Source: JAGVSR01 sp963742405
GTDB lineage: Bacteria > Pseudomonadota > Alphaproteobacteria > Rhizobiales > Hyphomicrobiaceae
DNA length: 64,000 nucleotides
Assembly: GCA_963742405.1 (NCBI GenBank)
Contig: CAVUMB010000004.1
Location: 248,001 to 312,000, forward strand
Reading direction: 5' to 3'
The notes under the pieces were generated by a model. That model had not been told where the DNA came from, ran no database searches, and saw nothing but the letters and a program-made list of their open reading frames with translations. Positions 6,731-14,906 of this stretch are shown here, in pieces; positions within the stretch are counted from its first letter, which is position 1, and every line of letters starts with the position of its first letter. The position numbers and the translations under genes are program-made.

Positions 6731-8881
6731 ATGGACGTGAGGAATGCGCATGGCGCATGGATGATGACGTGTGCGCTGGCGACAGCCGGCGCGTTGACGG
6801 CTGCGGCCGAAGCCGTGGCGCAGGAGCCGGTGCTGCCACCGGTCATTGTGGAGGGCGCTACAATTTCAGCGACGCCGCTGAAGCCGTTGGCGCCGAAGCC
6901 CAAGGCAAAGGACGAACTCGCTGAAACTGCCCTGCCACCAGGCGAGCCGTCGCTTTCGGAAAGTGATCTGCAGGCCGCCGAGAAGGCCGCGCAAGCCGGC
7001 GAAGACGGAGTGAGTGATGCCGGCCAGTTGCTCCAGAACCAGGGCAAGTCGGTCAGCGTTGTCACCGGTGTGGACCTGAAGCAGCAGCAGATCCGGCACG
7101 CGGGCGATGCGCTGAGAAGTCTGCCCGGTGTCTCGGTCAGTCGCGCAGGTGGGTCGCAAAGCATCACGTCGGTGCGCATCCGGGGCGGGGAGAGCAACCA
7201 CACTCTGGTGGTTATCGACGGGATCGAGGTCAATGCGGCGGACGCATCGTTCGACTTCTCCAATTTGACGGCCGACGATATCGAGCAGATCGAAGTCCTG
7301 CGCGGTCCACAGAGCGCGCTCTACAGCTCCGGGGCCTTGGGCGGTGTCGTCAATATTCGCACTAAGTCCGGTATTGGGCCGTTGACCGTTCGTGCCCGCG
7401 GCGAAATCGGAACGCAGAATTCGCAGAATGCCGCCGTGCAGATCGGCGGCGGCAACGACAAGGTGCACGGGAATTTTTCACTGTCCGGGTACACGACAGA
7501 TGGATACAACTTGGCACTCGCGGGCGACGAGGAGGATGGCGCGCGATTTTCGACCGTGTCGCTTTCAGGCGGTGTGCTCGTGATGCCGGGTGTCAAGATC
7601 GAAGCATCCGCCCGCAGATCCGTGAACGACGGCGAGCGCGACGACTTCGATTCCTTCAATATTCGACCCGATGGTTTCGAGGGTCTGGCCGATACGGCCT
7701 CGACGTTCGAACAAGTGCTGTCGCTCGGCCGGATTGCTGCGACGATCGATCCATTCGACGGGCGGTGGGTGCAGGAAATCGCGGCGGCGGGAACGCAAAC
7801 CGACCTTTACGACGATGGACGCGGTGCATTCCCCGGCACCGGCCGTTTCATCACCGAGCGGTTCAATACCAGCTATCGTTCGACGCTTGCGATCGACACC
7901 CCGGGGCAATCACAGATTACGCATTACCTGACGGGGCTCATCGATCATCAGACTGAATCCTTCGACCAAGATTCGCGCTTCAGCTTCGGTTCGACACTGG
8001 TCGATGTCGAACAGGGACGGACGGGTGTGGCAGGGGAGCTGCGTGGCGAATACTTCCGCTCGCTGTTCCTCTCGGCCACAGCGCGACACGACGATAACGA
8101 CAGCTTCGAGGACTATACGACCTGGCAAGCAACCGGCTCGCTGCGCCTGCCGGGATCGATTTTCCGGCTGCATAGTGCGACGGGAACGGGCGTTAAGTAT
8201 CCGAGCCTGCTCGAACTCTACGGCGAGTTCGGACCGAATTCCTTCATCGGCAATCCAAACCTCAAACCGGAAGAGAGCTTCGGGTGGGATGCCGGTATTG
8301 AGACCACGCTTTTTGGCGGTGCGGCGGTCGTCGACGTCACATATTTCTCGCAGTCCCTCGAAAACGAAATTTTCAGCGTCTTTCTGCCGCTGGGCTATAC
8401 GGCGGAGAACCAACTGGGTGACAGCAAGCGCGAAGGCGTGGAAGTTGCCGCGCGTTTCAAGCTCGGGGCCGGACTCGATGTCGGTGCGGCGTACACTTAT
8501 CTCGATGCAACGGATGGCGATGGGATTGAGGAAATCCGACGTCCGCCGCATAGTGGACGACTCGACGTCAACTATCGTTTCCTCGACGACAAGGCGAACC
8601 TCAATCTCGTTGCGGCCTACACTGGCGATACCTTTGACGCCAATTTTAACTACAATTCGTTTTCGACGGAGCGATTGGCTCTTGATAGCTTTTGGCTCGT
8701 GACGTTGGCGGGATCGTATCAATTATCGCCTGGGGTGGAAATTTACGGCCGGGTCGAGAACCTTCTCGATCAAGAGTACACGGAGATCATCGGAATCGAT
8801 TCAGCGCCAGCGGCTGCATACGTCGGGATGCGATTTACCTATGTCGAAGAAGCCACGCGCGCTTGGGCGGAGGGGCGTTAG
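6731..8881 (+). CDS. btuB: TonB-dependent outer-membrane cobalamin receptor
   Basis: A 716-residue outer-membrane protein. A signal peptide (about residues 1-31, ending AEAVAQ) is followed by a proline- and alanine-rich stretch, then the plug domain from about residue 110. The plug shows DALRSLPGVSVSRAGG, VRIRGGESNHTLVVIDGIEV and IEVLRGPQSALYSSGALGGV. The rest forms a 22-strand barrel, with SGALGGVVNIRTKSG at the plug-barrel junction and KREGVEVAARF and VENLLDQEYTEI near the end. Its placement directly behind a cobalamin riboswitch and before ABC transporter genes points to vitamin B12 uptake energised by TonB. The stretch of about 75 residues between signal and plug is longer than in the E. 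coli protein. Confidence 0.93.
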   Translation: MDVRNAHGAWMMTCALATAGALTAAAEAVAQEPVLPPVIVEGATISATPLKPLAPKPKAKDELAETALPPGEPSLSESDLQAAEKAAQAGEDGVSDAGQLLQNQGKSVSVVTGVDLKQQQIRHAGDALRSLPGVSVSRAGGSQSITSVRIRGGESNHTLVVIDGIEVNAADASFDFSNLTADDIEQIEVLRGPQSALYSSGALGGVVNIRTKSGIGPLTVRARGEIGTQNSQNAAVQIGGGNDKVHGNFSLSGYTTDGYNLALAGDEEDGARFSTVSLSGGVLVMPGVKIEASARRSVNDGERDDFDSFNIRPDGFEGLADTASTFEQVLSLGRIAATIDPFDGRWVQEIAAAGTQTDLYDDGRGAFPGTGRFITERFNTSYRSTLAIDTPGQSQITHYLTGLIDHQTESFDQDSRFSFGSTLVDVEQGRTGVAGELRGEYFRSLFLSATARHDDNDSFEDYTTWQATGSLRLPGSIFRLHSATGTGVKYPSLLELYGEFGPNSFIGNPNLKPEESFGWDAGIETTLFGGAAVVDVTYFSQSLENEIFSVFLPLGYTAENQLGDSKREGVEVAARFKLGAGLDVGAAYTYLDATDGDGIEEIRRPPHSGRLDVNYRFLDDKANLNLVAAYTGDTFDANFNYNSFSTERLALDSFWLVTLAGSYQLSPGVEIYGRVENLLDQEYTEIIGIDSAPAAAYVGMRFTYVEEATRAWAEGR

Positions 8882-8906
8882 AACCGATGTCAACGGACAG
8901 AAGCGC

Positions 8907-9818
8907 GTGAGTGCATTGCATCGCAATCGATTGCGAACGACACGGACCCTGGCGGCTTTGGCTGCCGGGGTTTTGGTTTTGGCTGGAAACTATGTTGGGG
9001 CCGCGCTGGCCGATGCTGCCAAGCCGCAGCGGGTCGTGTCGGTCAATCTGTGCGTCGACCAGATTCTGCTCGACCTGCTGCCACGCGAGCGTATCGCCGG
9101 CCTCAGCTTCCTTGCCGCAGATCCAACGATGTCGCTGTTGGCGGAAGAAGCCAAAGGCCTGCCGGTTGTTCGCGGATCGGCGGAAGAGATTTTGGCCCTC
9201 GATCCGGACCTGGTGCTGGCCGGCGAATACACCACAGCGGCGACGGTTGATCTCTTGCGGCGGCTCGGACGGCGCGTCGAGATCGTACCGATGGCGACAA
9301 GCTTCGCGCAAATCCGCGACGTCGTCGGGTTGATGGGTCGGCTTACGGGCGAAACGGAACGCAGTGATGCGATGGTGCGCCAGTTTGACGGCCGACTCGA
9401 TGAGGTTCGTCGGCGGGCGGTGGTGCGTTCGGACGGGCCGCGGCCGCGAGCGGTGGCAATGCAGGTGAACAGCCTCGCTTCGGGCGAAGGCAGTCTCGTC
9501 GACGAAGTTCTTCGCGACGCCGGCTTCGACAACATGGCCCGAAATGTTCGTCTCGGCCCGGCCGGGCGCATGCCGCTGGAAGCCCTTATTGCCGATCCGC
9601 CGGATGTCATCGTGCGCGCCAATGCCGCTTCCGATTTCCGCACGGTACTTGCTGACAATCTTCGGCATCCAGCGTTCCAGGCGCTCGAAGCAACGCGGCC
9701 GAGCGTGCACATCCCGATGAACGAGTGGCTGTGTGGAACTCCGAGGATCGTTCAGGCGGTCGAACGGCTGGCTGTCGCACGAGAAGAACTGCACGCGCGG
9801 GCCGAGGCGCCGCGATGA
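8907..9818 (+). CDS. btuF: Periplasmic cobalamin-binding protein of ABC transporter
   Basis: A 303-residue substrate-binding protein of the TroA/BtuF type (helical backbone, two lobes). Key stretches are RVVSVNLCVDQILLDLLPRE at the start of the mature protein, EEILALDPDLVLAGEYTT, and LIADPPDVIVRANAA. The GTG at 8907 gives a normal signal peptide (basic start, hydrophobic core AALAAGVLVLAGN, cleavage near ALADA). An in-frame ATG at 8841 would overlap btuB by 41 bases and add 22 residues before the signal, so it is less likely. There is no lipobox cysteine. It hands its ligand to BtuC; cobalamin is inferred from the riboswitch, though related proteins bind haem or siderophores. Confidence 0.85.
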   Translation: MSALHRNRLRTTRTLAALAAGVLVLAGNYVGAALADAAKPQRVVSVNLCVDQILLDLLPRERIAGLSFLAADPTMSLLAEEAKGLPVVRGSAEEILALDPDLVLAGEYTTAATVDLLRRLGRRVEIVPMATSFAQIRDVVGLMGRLTGETERSDAMVRQFDGRLDEVRRRAVVRSDGPRPRAVAMQVNSLASGEGSLVDEVLRDAGFDNMARNVRLGPAGRMPLEALIADPPDVIVRANAASDFRTVLADNLRHPAFQALEATRPSVHIPMNEWLCGTPRIVQAVERLAVAREELHARAEAPR

Positions 9819-10783
9819 GTTCACACCGCCTCGTCGCGCTGCTCGGCAGCGCGGTGGTTGCCGCCTTCGGTCTGTCGCTGCTCTACGGTGTCGGTGGGTT
9901 CAACCTGTCAGGGTCGGCAGAAGCACAGCGCACGATCCTGCTCGAGGTGCGGCTGCCGCGGGCGCTGCTGGGCTTCATGGTCGGCGGAACGCTCGGTCTC
10001 ACCGGTGCCGTGCTGCAGGGCTATCTCAGAAATCCGCTGGCGGAGCCGGGCATCATGGGGATCTCGGGCGGCGCGGCGCTCGGCGCCGTGATCGCCATTC
10101 ACTCCGGCGCGGCGCAGACGTTTGCGCTGGCACTGCCGCTTGCGGGACTAACCGGTGCTGCATTGGCCACGCTCGCACTTGCCATTCTGGCCGGACGAGG
10201 GACCGGTTCTGTCACGCTGATCCTGGCCGGTGTCGCGGTGTCGAGCCTTGCAGGGGCCTTGACCTCGCTGGCGTTGAATTTGGCGCCGAACCCCTTTGCA
10301 GCTTCTGAAATGCTTTATTGGCTGATGGGATCGCTGACCGATCGCAGTCTGACGCAGGTGTGGCTCGCCGCGCCGCTGATGGCGATCGGATGCGGCGTGC
10401 TGGCACTCACTGCGCGCGATCTGGATGCGTTGTCGCTTGGCGAAGGCGCGGCGCAAAACCTCGGCGTCGATCCGGTGCGGTTGCGTTTGATGGTGGTGAC
10501 GGGGACCGCACTTGCTGTCGGGGCGGCGACGGCGGTGTGCGGCGCAATTTCGTTCGTGGGATTGATGGTGCCGCATCTATTGCGGCCGTTTACAAACGGA
10601 GAACCGGGGCGGCTCTTGTTGCCGAGCTTTCTTGGCGGTGCGGCGCTGGTTTTGTTCGCCGACGTGGCGCTGAGGGCGATTTCCCCGCTGGGAGATTTGC
10701 GGCTCGGCGTTTTGACTGCGCTTATCGGCGCGCCTTTTTTCCTTTGGCTTGTCTTGCGTGGCCGATCGGAGATGGCGCCATGA
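9815..10783 (+). CDS. btuC: Cobalamin ABC transporter permease (FecCD family)
   Basis: A 322-residue inner-membrane permease with about nine to ten hydrophobic helices. Diagnostic FecCD segments are RLPRALLGFMVGGTLGLTGA, VLQGYLRNPLAEPGIMGISG (about residues 65-84), GAISFVGLMVPHLLRPF and DLRLGVLTALIGAPFF near the C-terminus. The start overlaps the btuF stop as ATGA, and the end overlaps the next start in the same way, so the three transporter genes are translationally coupled. With BtuF and BtuD it forms a type II importer for B12. Confidence 0.92.
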   Translation: MSSHRLVALLGSAVVAAFGLSLLYGVGGFNLSGSAEAQRTILLEVRLPRALLGFMVGGTLGLTGAVLQGYLRNPLAEPGIMGISGGAALGAVIAIHSGAAQTFALALPLAGLTGAALATLALAILAGRGTGSVTLILAGVAVSSLAGALTSLALNLAPNPFAASEMLYWLMGSLTDRSLTQVWLAAPLMAIGCGVLALTARDLDALSLGEGAAQNLGVDPVRLRLMVVTGTALAVGAATAVCGAISFVGLMVPHLLRPFTNGEPGRLLLPSFLGGAALVLFADVALRAISPLGDLRLGVLTALIGAPFFLWLVLRGRSEMAP

Positions 10784-11571
10784 CCGGGCCGAGTGGCGAT
10801 CTCACGGGCGAAGGCATCGGAGTGACACTTGGCGGGCGCGAGATCCTGCGGAACGTGTCGATTGCAGTACTGCCGGGCGATTTCATCGCGGTTGCTGGGC
10901 CGAACGGGGCCGGTAAATCGACGCTGTTGCGCGTGCTGGCGGGACTGACACCGCCGGATGCTGGAACCGTGACACTCGGTGGACGGGATCTGCGCGGGAT
11001 GGAACGTCGAGAGCTCGGCCGCAGCATCGCCTACCTGCCGCAGGAGCGGACAGTGCATTGGCCGCTCAAGTCTCGGGCCGTGGTGGCGCTGGGGCGCATA
11101 CCGCATGGTTCGGGTCCGTTGCGCGGTGAAAGCGATCTTGATCGTGCGATGATCGCAGCCGCCATGCAGCGTACCGACACGGAGACGCTGGCGGAGCGCC
11201 CGATCGGTGAATTGTCCGGCGGAGAGCGGGCACGTGTGCTGATTGCGCGCGCACTTGCACAGGACGCGGCTTTGCTCATTGCCGACGAACCGACGGCGGG
11301 GCTCGATCCGGCGCATGCCTTGCAACTGTTTGAAACATTCACGCGGATCGCAGCCGACGGTCGCACGGTGATCGTTGCGCTGCACGACTTGTCACTGGCG
11401 CTCAGATTTTGTGCACGCACGCTGCTGATGAAAAGTGGAACCGTTGCGGCATCAGGTCCGACGCGCGACGTTTTGACCGAGCACGAAATTGGCCGTGTCT
11501 ACGGGATCACGGCGAAGGTAGGCGAGATTGCAGGGGTGCCCTGTGTCATCCCCGTATCGGTCAGGCCATGA
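10780..11571 (+). CDS. btuD: Cobalamin ABC transporter ATP-binding protein
   Basis: A 263-residue ATPase that powers the BtuC permease from the cytoplasmic side. It has Walker A GPNGAGKST (about residues 39-47), a Q-loop YLPQER, the signature LSGGERAR, Walker B LLIADEPTAGLD and the switch histidine in VALHDLSLA. The gene starts within an ATGA overlap with btuC; a longer reading upstream would only be a shadow of btuC. It is the last gene of the riboswitch operon. No intrinsic terminator is evident after it. Confidence 0.92.
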   Translation: MTGPSGDLTGEGIGVTLGGREILRNVSIAVLPGDFIAVAGPNGAGKSTLLRVLAGLTPPDAGTVTLGGRDLRGMERRELGRSIAYLPQERTVHWPLKSRAVVALGRIPHGSGPLRGESDLDRAMIAAAMQRTDTETLAERPIGELSGGERARVLIARALAQDAALLIADEPTAGLDPAHALQLFETFTRIAADGRTVIVALHDLSLALRFCARTLLMKSGTVAASGPTRDVLTEHEIGRVYGITAKVGEIAGVPCVIPVSVRP

Positions 11572-11652
11572 TACGGTCAGGGTGTTGCGTCAGGTTCGGA
11601 ACGTGGATTGTGAGATCTGCGTTCCTTGAACATGAAGCGAGGCATGTGACGC

Positions 11653-12825
11653 GTGGACCTATTCCGACGCCGATTGAAACTCAATCTTGCCCTGCAAGGC
11701 GGCGGTACGCATGGCGCGTTTACGTGGGGCGTGCTCGACCGGCTGCTTGAAGACCGCACCATCGATATTGCGTGGATCAGCGCGGCGAGCGCCGGAGCGA
11801 TCAACGCCGCGGCATTGGCGGCGGGCCTTGCTGAAAATGGACCGGAGGGCGCGCGGGCTAAGTTGCGCGAGGTCTGGGAGGCTGTTGCAAAGGCCGGCAT
11901 GCCGGAATTCCTGCGGCTCAATCCGGTCCTGTTCACGCTGTCGCGGTCGGCGCCGCTTGCCCATTTGGCCTCGCTATGGTCGCCCTATGAATTCAATCCG
12001 CTCGGGTTCGACCCGCTGCGGCGATTGCTGACCGAGACGATCGATTTCGCGGCCATCCGGAAAAACTCGCCGGTCGAACTTTTGATCGCGGCAACGGAGG
12101 TGGCGACGGGCGAAGCGCGGTTATTCCGGCGCGAGGAATTGACCGTCGATGCGGTACTCGCGTCGGCTTGTCTGCCGGCGCTGCATCACGCTGTGGAAAT
12201 CGAAGGGGTCGCGTACTGGGATGGCGGATTTTCGGCCAATCCCGATCTTGTCACGCTGGCAATGGAAAGTCCGGTCGCCGATACGCTCATCGTGCAGTTG
12301 TCGCCATTGAAGAAGGAGGGGCTGCCAACGGGGGCGCGCGAAATTCAAGCGCACGTCAATCGGCTGACGTTCAATGCGCCGCTGATCCGCGACGTCGAGA
12401 TCATCGAGATGGCGCGCGAGGCGATGCGTGGGGCGTTGCGATCGCGTTTTTCAAGGCTGCGGCAGCTGGCGCAGCACAGGTTCCATCTCGTCGAGGCGGC
12501 GCCTTACACGGACCTGCTGTCTGACCGGTCAAAGATCCATCCCGATATGCAACTGCTCAACCATTTGCACGCGGCTGGGCGCACGGAAGCGGAGAAGTGG
12601 CTTGCCGCCAACCGGAGGGCCATCGGGCGGCGGAGCACCGTCAATTTACGGGCGCATTTCGAGGCCGTGCGCGCTGGGCGGCTGAAGCCGCAGGATCTGG
12701 TGGATAGCGCGGCCGCACCGCCGGAGATGAGCACAGCGACCGGGGCCATGGATTTGTCCAAGGTGCCGCTTCCGGCAGCAAAGCCCGCCGATGATGCATC
12801 GCGTGTCGCGCGTGGCGGCTTATGA
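11653..12825 (+). CDS. Patatin-like phospholipase
   Basis: A 390-residue protein of the patatin/RssA family of serine lipid hydrolases. The oxyanion loop is ALQGGGTHGAFTWGVLDRL (about residues 13-31). The nucleophile elbow reads SAASAGAINAAA, where the usual G-x-S-x-G has alanine for the first glycine. The catalytic Asp lies in YWDGGFSANPDL (about residue 195). A C-terminal region of about 120 residues, rich in Ala and Pro near its end, has no clear function. Translation starts at GTG 11653; nearby ATG codons are out of frame or followed by stops. It converges on the HTH gene. Confidence 0.86.
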   Translation: MDLFRRRLKLNLALQGGGTHGAFTWGVLDRLLEDRTIDIAWISAASAGAINAAALAAGLAENGPEGARAKLREVWEAVAKAGMPEFLRLNPVLFTLSRSAPLAHLASLWSPYEFNPLGFDPLRRLLTETIDFAAIRKNSPVELLIAATEVATGEARLFRREELTVDAVLASACLPALHHAVEIEGVAYWDGGFSANPDLVTLAMESPVADTLIVQLSPLKKEGLPTGAREIQAHVNRLTFNAPLIRDVEIIEMAREAMRGALRSRFSRLRQLAQHRFHLVEAAPYTDLLSDRSKIHPDMQLLNHLHAAGRTEAEKWLAANRRAIGRRSTVNLRAHFEAVRAGRLKPQDLVDSAAAPPEMSTATGAMDLSKVPLPAAKPADDASRVARGGL

Positions 12826-12828
12826 GCC

Positions 12829-13614
12829 TTACGGTGCGGCGAGCCGGGCGTAACCTTCCGCAATCGTCTCGTCGAGGATGCGCTTGTAATCCTTGTAGGC
12901 TGCGTGTGTTGCCGGGACTTCGCCAAGGGCTGCGCCTTTGAATTCTGATCGCTTCAAGTAAGCGATCGGTGCGGAGACGGGCACGAAGAAGCGGCCCTGC
13001 TTGTTGAGCGTGGTGATGAGGCCGCGCATCTCACCGCCTTGATCCAGTTGTGAGACGACGACCATGCGCATGGCGCCCTTGGTCAGCGAGACCAGGTGAA
13101 TGAACATCGACGAGGACGGGATGTAGAGCCGGCCGCGATGCGAATAGGGGTGATCGGGCCGGTCACGCTCCTCGAAGATGAGAGACGGCCATTCCGGGTC
13201 CCAAACGATATCAGTTCGATAGGCGACAATGGCGTTGGGCACCGCGAACGCGGGGCGCAGGGTCAAGTAGCTGCCGATGTAGTGATCGACGCCGGCGCGC
13301 GTATATGCGCCCATGTAGACCGGCGCCACGACGCCGCCTTCGCCCTTCAGATCCATCGGCTGCGCGGTCGTCATCGCGCCGGACCAGAGTTCCTTCAGGC
13401 GCTGATAGTCGAGGCCTAAGACCATGCAGACATCGAACAAGGTCTGATCGCGCACCGGGCGGCCGCCGAGCAAGTTCTGGATCGTCTTTTCGTGGCATTC
13501 GGCGGCATCGGCCAGTTCGGCCTGCGTCATTTTTTTTTCGATCAACGCCGTGCGCAGCATCAATACGGCGGCGCTGCGCTCGGCGCGGGCCGGGACGATT
13601 TTGTCGGAAGCCAT
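12829..13614 (-). CDS. XRE-type helix-turn-helix transcriptional regulator
   Basis: A 261-residue protein with an N-terminal Cro/C1-type helix-turn-helix (about residues 17-68: TALIEKKMTQAELADAAECH then KTIQNLLGG). It is followed by about 190 residues I do not recognise, with aromatic-rich strands (VDHYIGSYLTLRPAF, GRLYIPSSSMFIHLV) that could form a ligand-sensing domain. The start is MASDKIVPARAERS at 13614. A 20-bp inverted repeat lies 14-61 bases upstream and may be its own operator. Its targets are unknown. It converges on the patatin gene with only three bases between stops. Confidence 0.8.
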   Translation of the reverse strand: MASDKIVPARAERSAAVLMLRTALIEKKMTQAELADAAECHEKTIQNLLGGRPVRDQTLFDVCMVLGLDYQRLKELWSGAMTTAQPMDLKGEGGVVAPVYMGAYTRAGVDHYIGSYLTLRPAFAVPNAIVAYRTDIVWDPEWPSLIFEERDRPDHPYSHRGRLYIPSSSMFIHLVSLTKGAMRMVVVSQLDQGGEMRGLITTLNKQGRFFVPVSAPIAYLKRSEFKGAALGEVPATHAAYKDYKRILDETIAEGYARLAAP

Positions 13615-13627
13615 GGTGGGTACCGTT

Positions 13628-13675
13628 CCCGCAAACAACGATAACAAGTTGCGGGTTGTTATCGCTGGTTGCGGG
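13628..13675. promoter_or_regulatory. Large inverted repeat upstream of the HTH regulator (candidate operator)
   Basis: The 20 bases at 13628-13647 and the reverse complement of the 20 bases at 13656-13675 agree at 18 positions, with an 8-base spacer GTTGCGGG. The inner nine bases (CGATAACAA / TTGTTATCG) match perfectly. It lies between the rlpA stop and the start of the HTH gene, the expected place for an autoregulatory operator. As RNA it could also form a long hairpin; no T-run follows on either strand, which argues against an intrinsic terminator. Confidence 0.6.
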
Positions 13676-13716
13676 CCGTCAAGCAATCGGGCTGGGATAT
13701 TTGCTTGCGGGCAAGG

Positions 13717-14193
13717 TCAACGGTCGCCGGGGGCGGAGACGACCTGGAGTTTGACGGGGGCTAGGCCGCGGGATTGCATGTCGAGGATCTCGGCGGCGGC
13801 TTCGGAGACATCGATGACCCGGCCGGGTTTAAACGGACCGCGATCGTTGATGCGCACCACGGTCTGGCGGCCGTTGCGCAAGTTGGTGACAGAGACCAGC
13901 GTGCCGAACGGCAGCGTCGGGTGGGCGGCGGTCATGGCGCGCTTGTCAAAAACTTCGCCGGACGCGGTTTTCTGACCCTGCCAGTAATACGACGCGATGC
14001 CGTCCATGCCATGCGTTTTGGGCGCCTTGGCGCTGATGGACCCCGTGGTTAGGGGCTTCTTGACTGCGGTCGTCGGGCCGATGTGAACTTGCGTGAACCA
14101 CTGCGACTCGACAGGATTGGCGTACGCGCCGAAACCGCTGACAGTCAGGAAAAGCATCGCAATGGTGGAGCGTTGACGGGCGAGCATATTCAT
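13717..14193 (-). CDS. rlpA: RlpA-like septal ring lytic transglycosylase family protein
   Basis: A 158-residue exported protein with a signal peptide (MNMLARQRST then a hydrophobic core ending GFGAYA). Its double-psi beta-barrel domain (about residues 63-150) contains GIASYYWQGQKTASGEVFDK, AAHPTLPFGTLVSVTN and VRINDRGPFKPGRVIDVSEAA. These conserved blocks include the Asp/Arg/Gly cluster of the RlpA barrel. RlpA proteins bind or cleave peptidoglycan strands lacking stem peptides at division sites. There is no SPOR domain or lipobox, so it is a small soluble member. A paralogue lies about 190 bases upstream on the same strand. Confidence 0.9.
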   Translation of the reverse strand: MNMLARQRSTIAMLFLTVSGFGAYANPVESQWFTQVHIGPTTAVKKPLTTGSISAKAPKTHGMDGIASYYWQGQKTASGEVFDKRAMTAAHPTLPFGTLVSVTNLRNGRQTVVRINDRGPFKPGRVIDVSEAAAEILDMQSRGLAPVKLQVVSAPGDR

Positions 14194-14299
14194 CCAATGG
14201 CCAAAGGTTCAGTCCGGATGACAACGGAGCGGGCTGCGCATTTGTTCCGCTAGCGTGATTCGCGGGCGGCTCGAAGGCGGCAGGGACGTGCTGTTGGGC

Positions 14300-14342
14300 A
14301 AAGAAAAAGGGCGGTGGAAGCTTTTTTGCTGCCTACCGCCCC
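14300..14342 (-). terminator. Intrinsic terminator of the 14385-14906 gene
   Basis: Read on the minus strand, GGGCGGT (14341-14335) pairs with ACCGCCC (14315-14309), with inner pairs AGC/GCT around an A6 loop. The stem is followed by TTTTTCTTT. This is a good rho-independent terminator about 45 bases past the stop. Confidence 0.8.
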
Positions 14343-14352
14343 GGTGCTCATG

Positions 14353-14373
14353 ATCGAGGGCTCAACCCTCGAT
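14353..14373 (-). other. Perfect 8-bp hairpin after the RlpA-like gene
   Basis: ATCGAGGG (14353-14360) and CCCTCGAT (14366-14373) are fully complementary with a five-base loop. It lies between the stop codon of the RlpA-like gene and the terminator and could stabilise the 3' end of the message. Confidence 0.5.
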
Positions 14374-14384
14374 ACGTCGATTTA

Positions 14385-14906
14385 TTAGAGGACGGAAACC
14401 GATACGGGGGCCACGCCCGAACCGGTCATGCCGACCTGCTGGGCGGCGGCACGCGACAGATCGATGACGCGGCCCTTGATGTAAGGACCACGGTCGTTGA
14501 TCGTGACCACGACCGAGCGGCCGTTGTTGCGGTTGGTGACGCGCACCTTGGTGCCGAACGGCAGCGTCTTGTGGGCTGCTGTCATGGCGTTCGGGTTAAA
14601 CCAGCCGCCCGAGGCGACGCGCTGGGGCTGCCAGTAGTACGAGGCCATGCCGCTGTATCCACCGCCGGACGCGACCGAGTAGGACTTCTTGGACGCTTTG
14701 TAGCCGTAGGTCTTCTTCGAGGTCTTGTAGGCAACCTTCTTGTGCGAAGACTTTTGGCTATAGGTGCGATGCTTTTGAGCGTTGTGCTTGTGGGTCTTGA
14801 CGCACGCGGTGGCAGGGCCCTGGCACTCGTAGGCGGCGCTGGCCGTGCGAGCATCGGCAAAACCGACAGCGACCATCGCCATCACGGCAGCAAACATAAT
14901 GCGCAT
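14385..14906 (-). CDS. RlpA-like double-psi beta-barrel protein
   Basis: A 173-residue exported protein. A signal peptide (MRIMFAAVMAMVAVGFADA) precedes a lysine/serine/tyrosine-rich linker (about residues 40-85) with short repeats such as YKTSKKTYGYKASKKSYS. The RlpA barrel follows: GMASYYWQPQRVASGGWFNP, AAHKTLPFGTKVRVTN and VTINDRGPYIKGRVIDLSRA. It is closely similar in its barrel to the neighbouring rlpA product, so the two probably arose by duplication. The basic linker may bind the cell wall. It has its own terminator, so the two genes are separate units. Confidence 0.88.
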   Translation of the reverse strand: MRIMFAAVMAMVAVGFADARTASAAYECQGPATACVKTHKHNAQKHRTYSQKSSHKKVAYKTSKKTYGYKASKKSYSVASGGGYSGMASYYWQPQRVASGGWFNPNAMTAAHKTLPFGTKVRVTNRNNGRSVVVTINDRGPYIKGRVIDLSRAAAQQVGMTGSGVAPVSVSVL

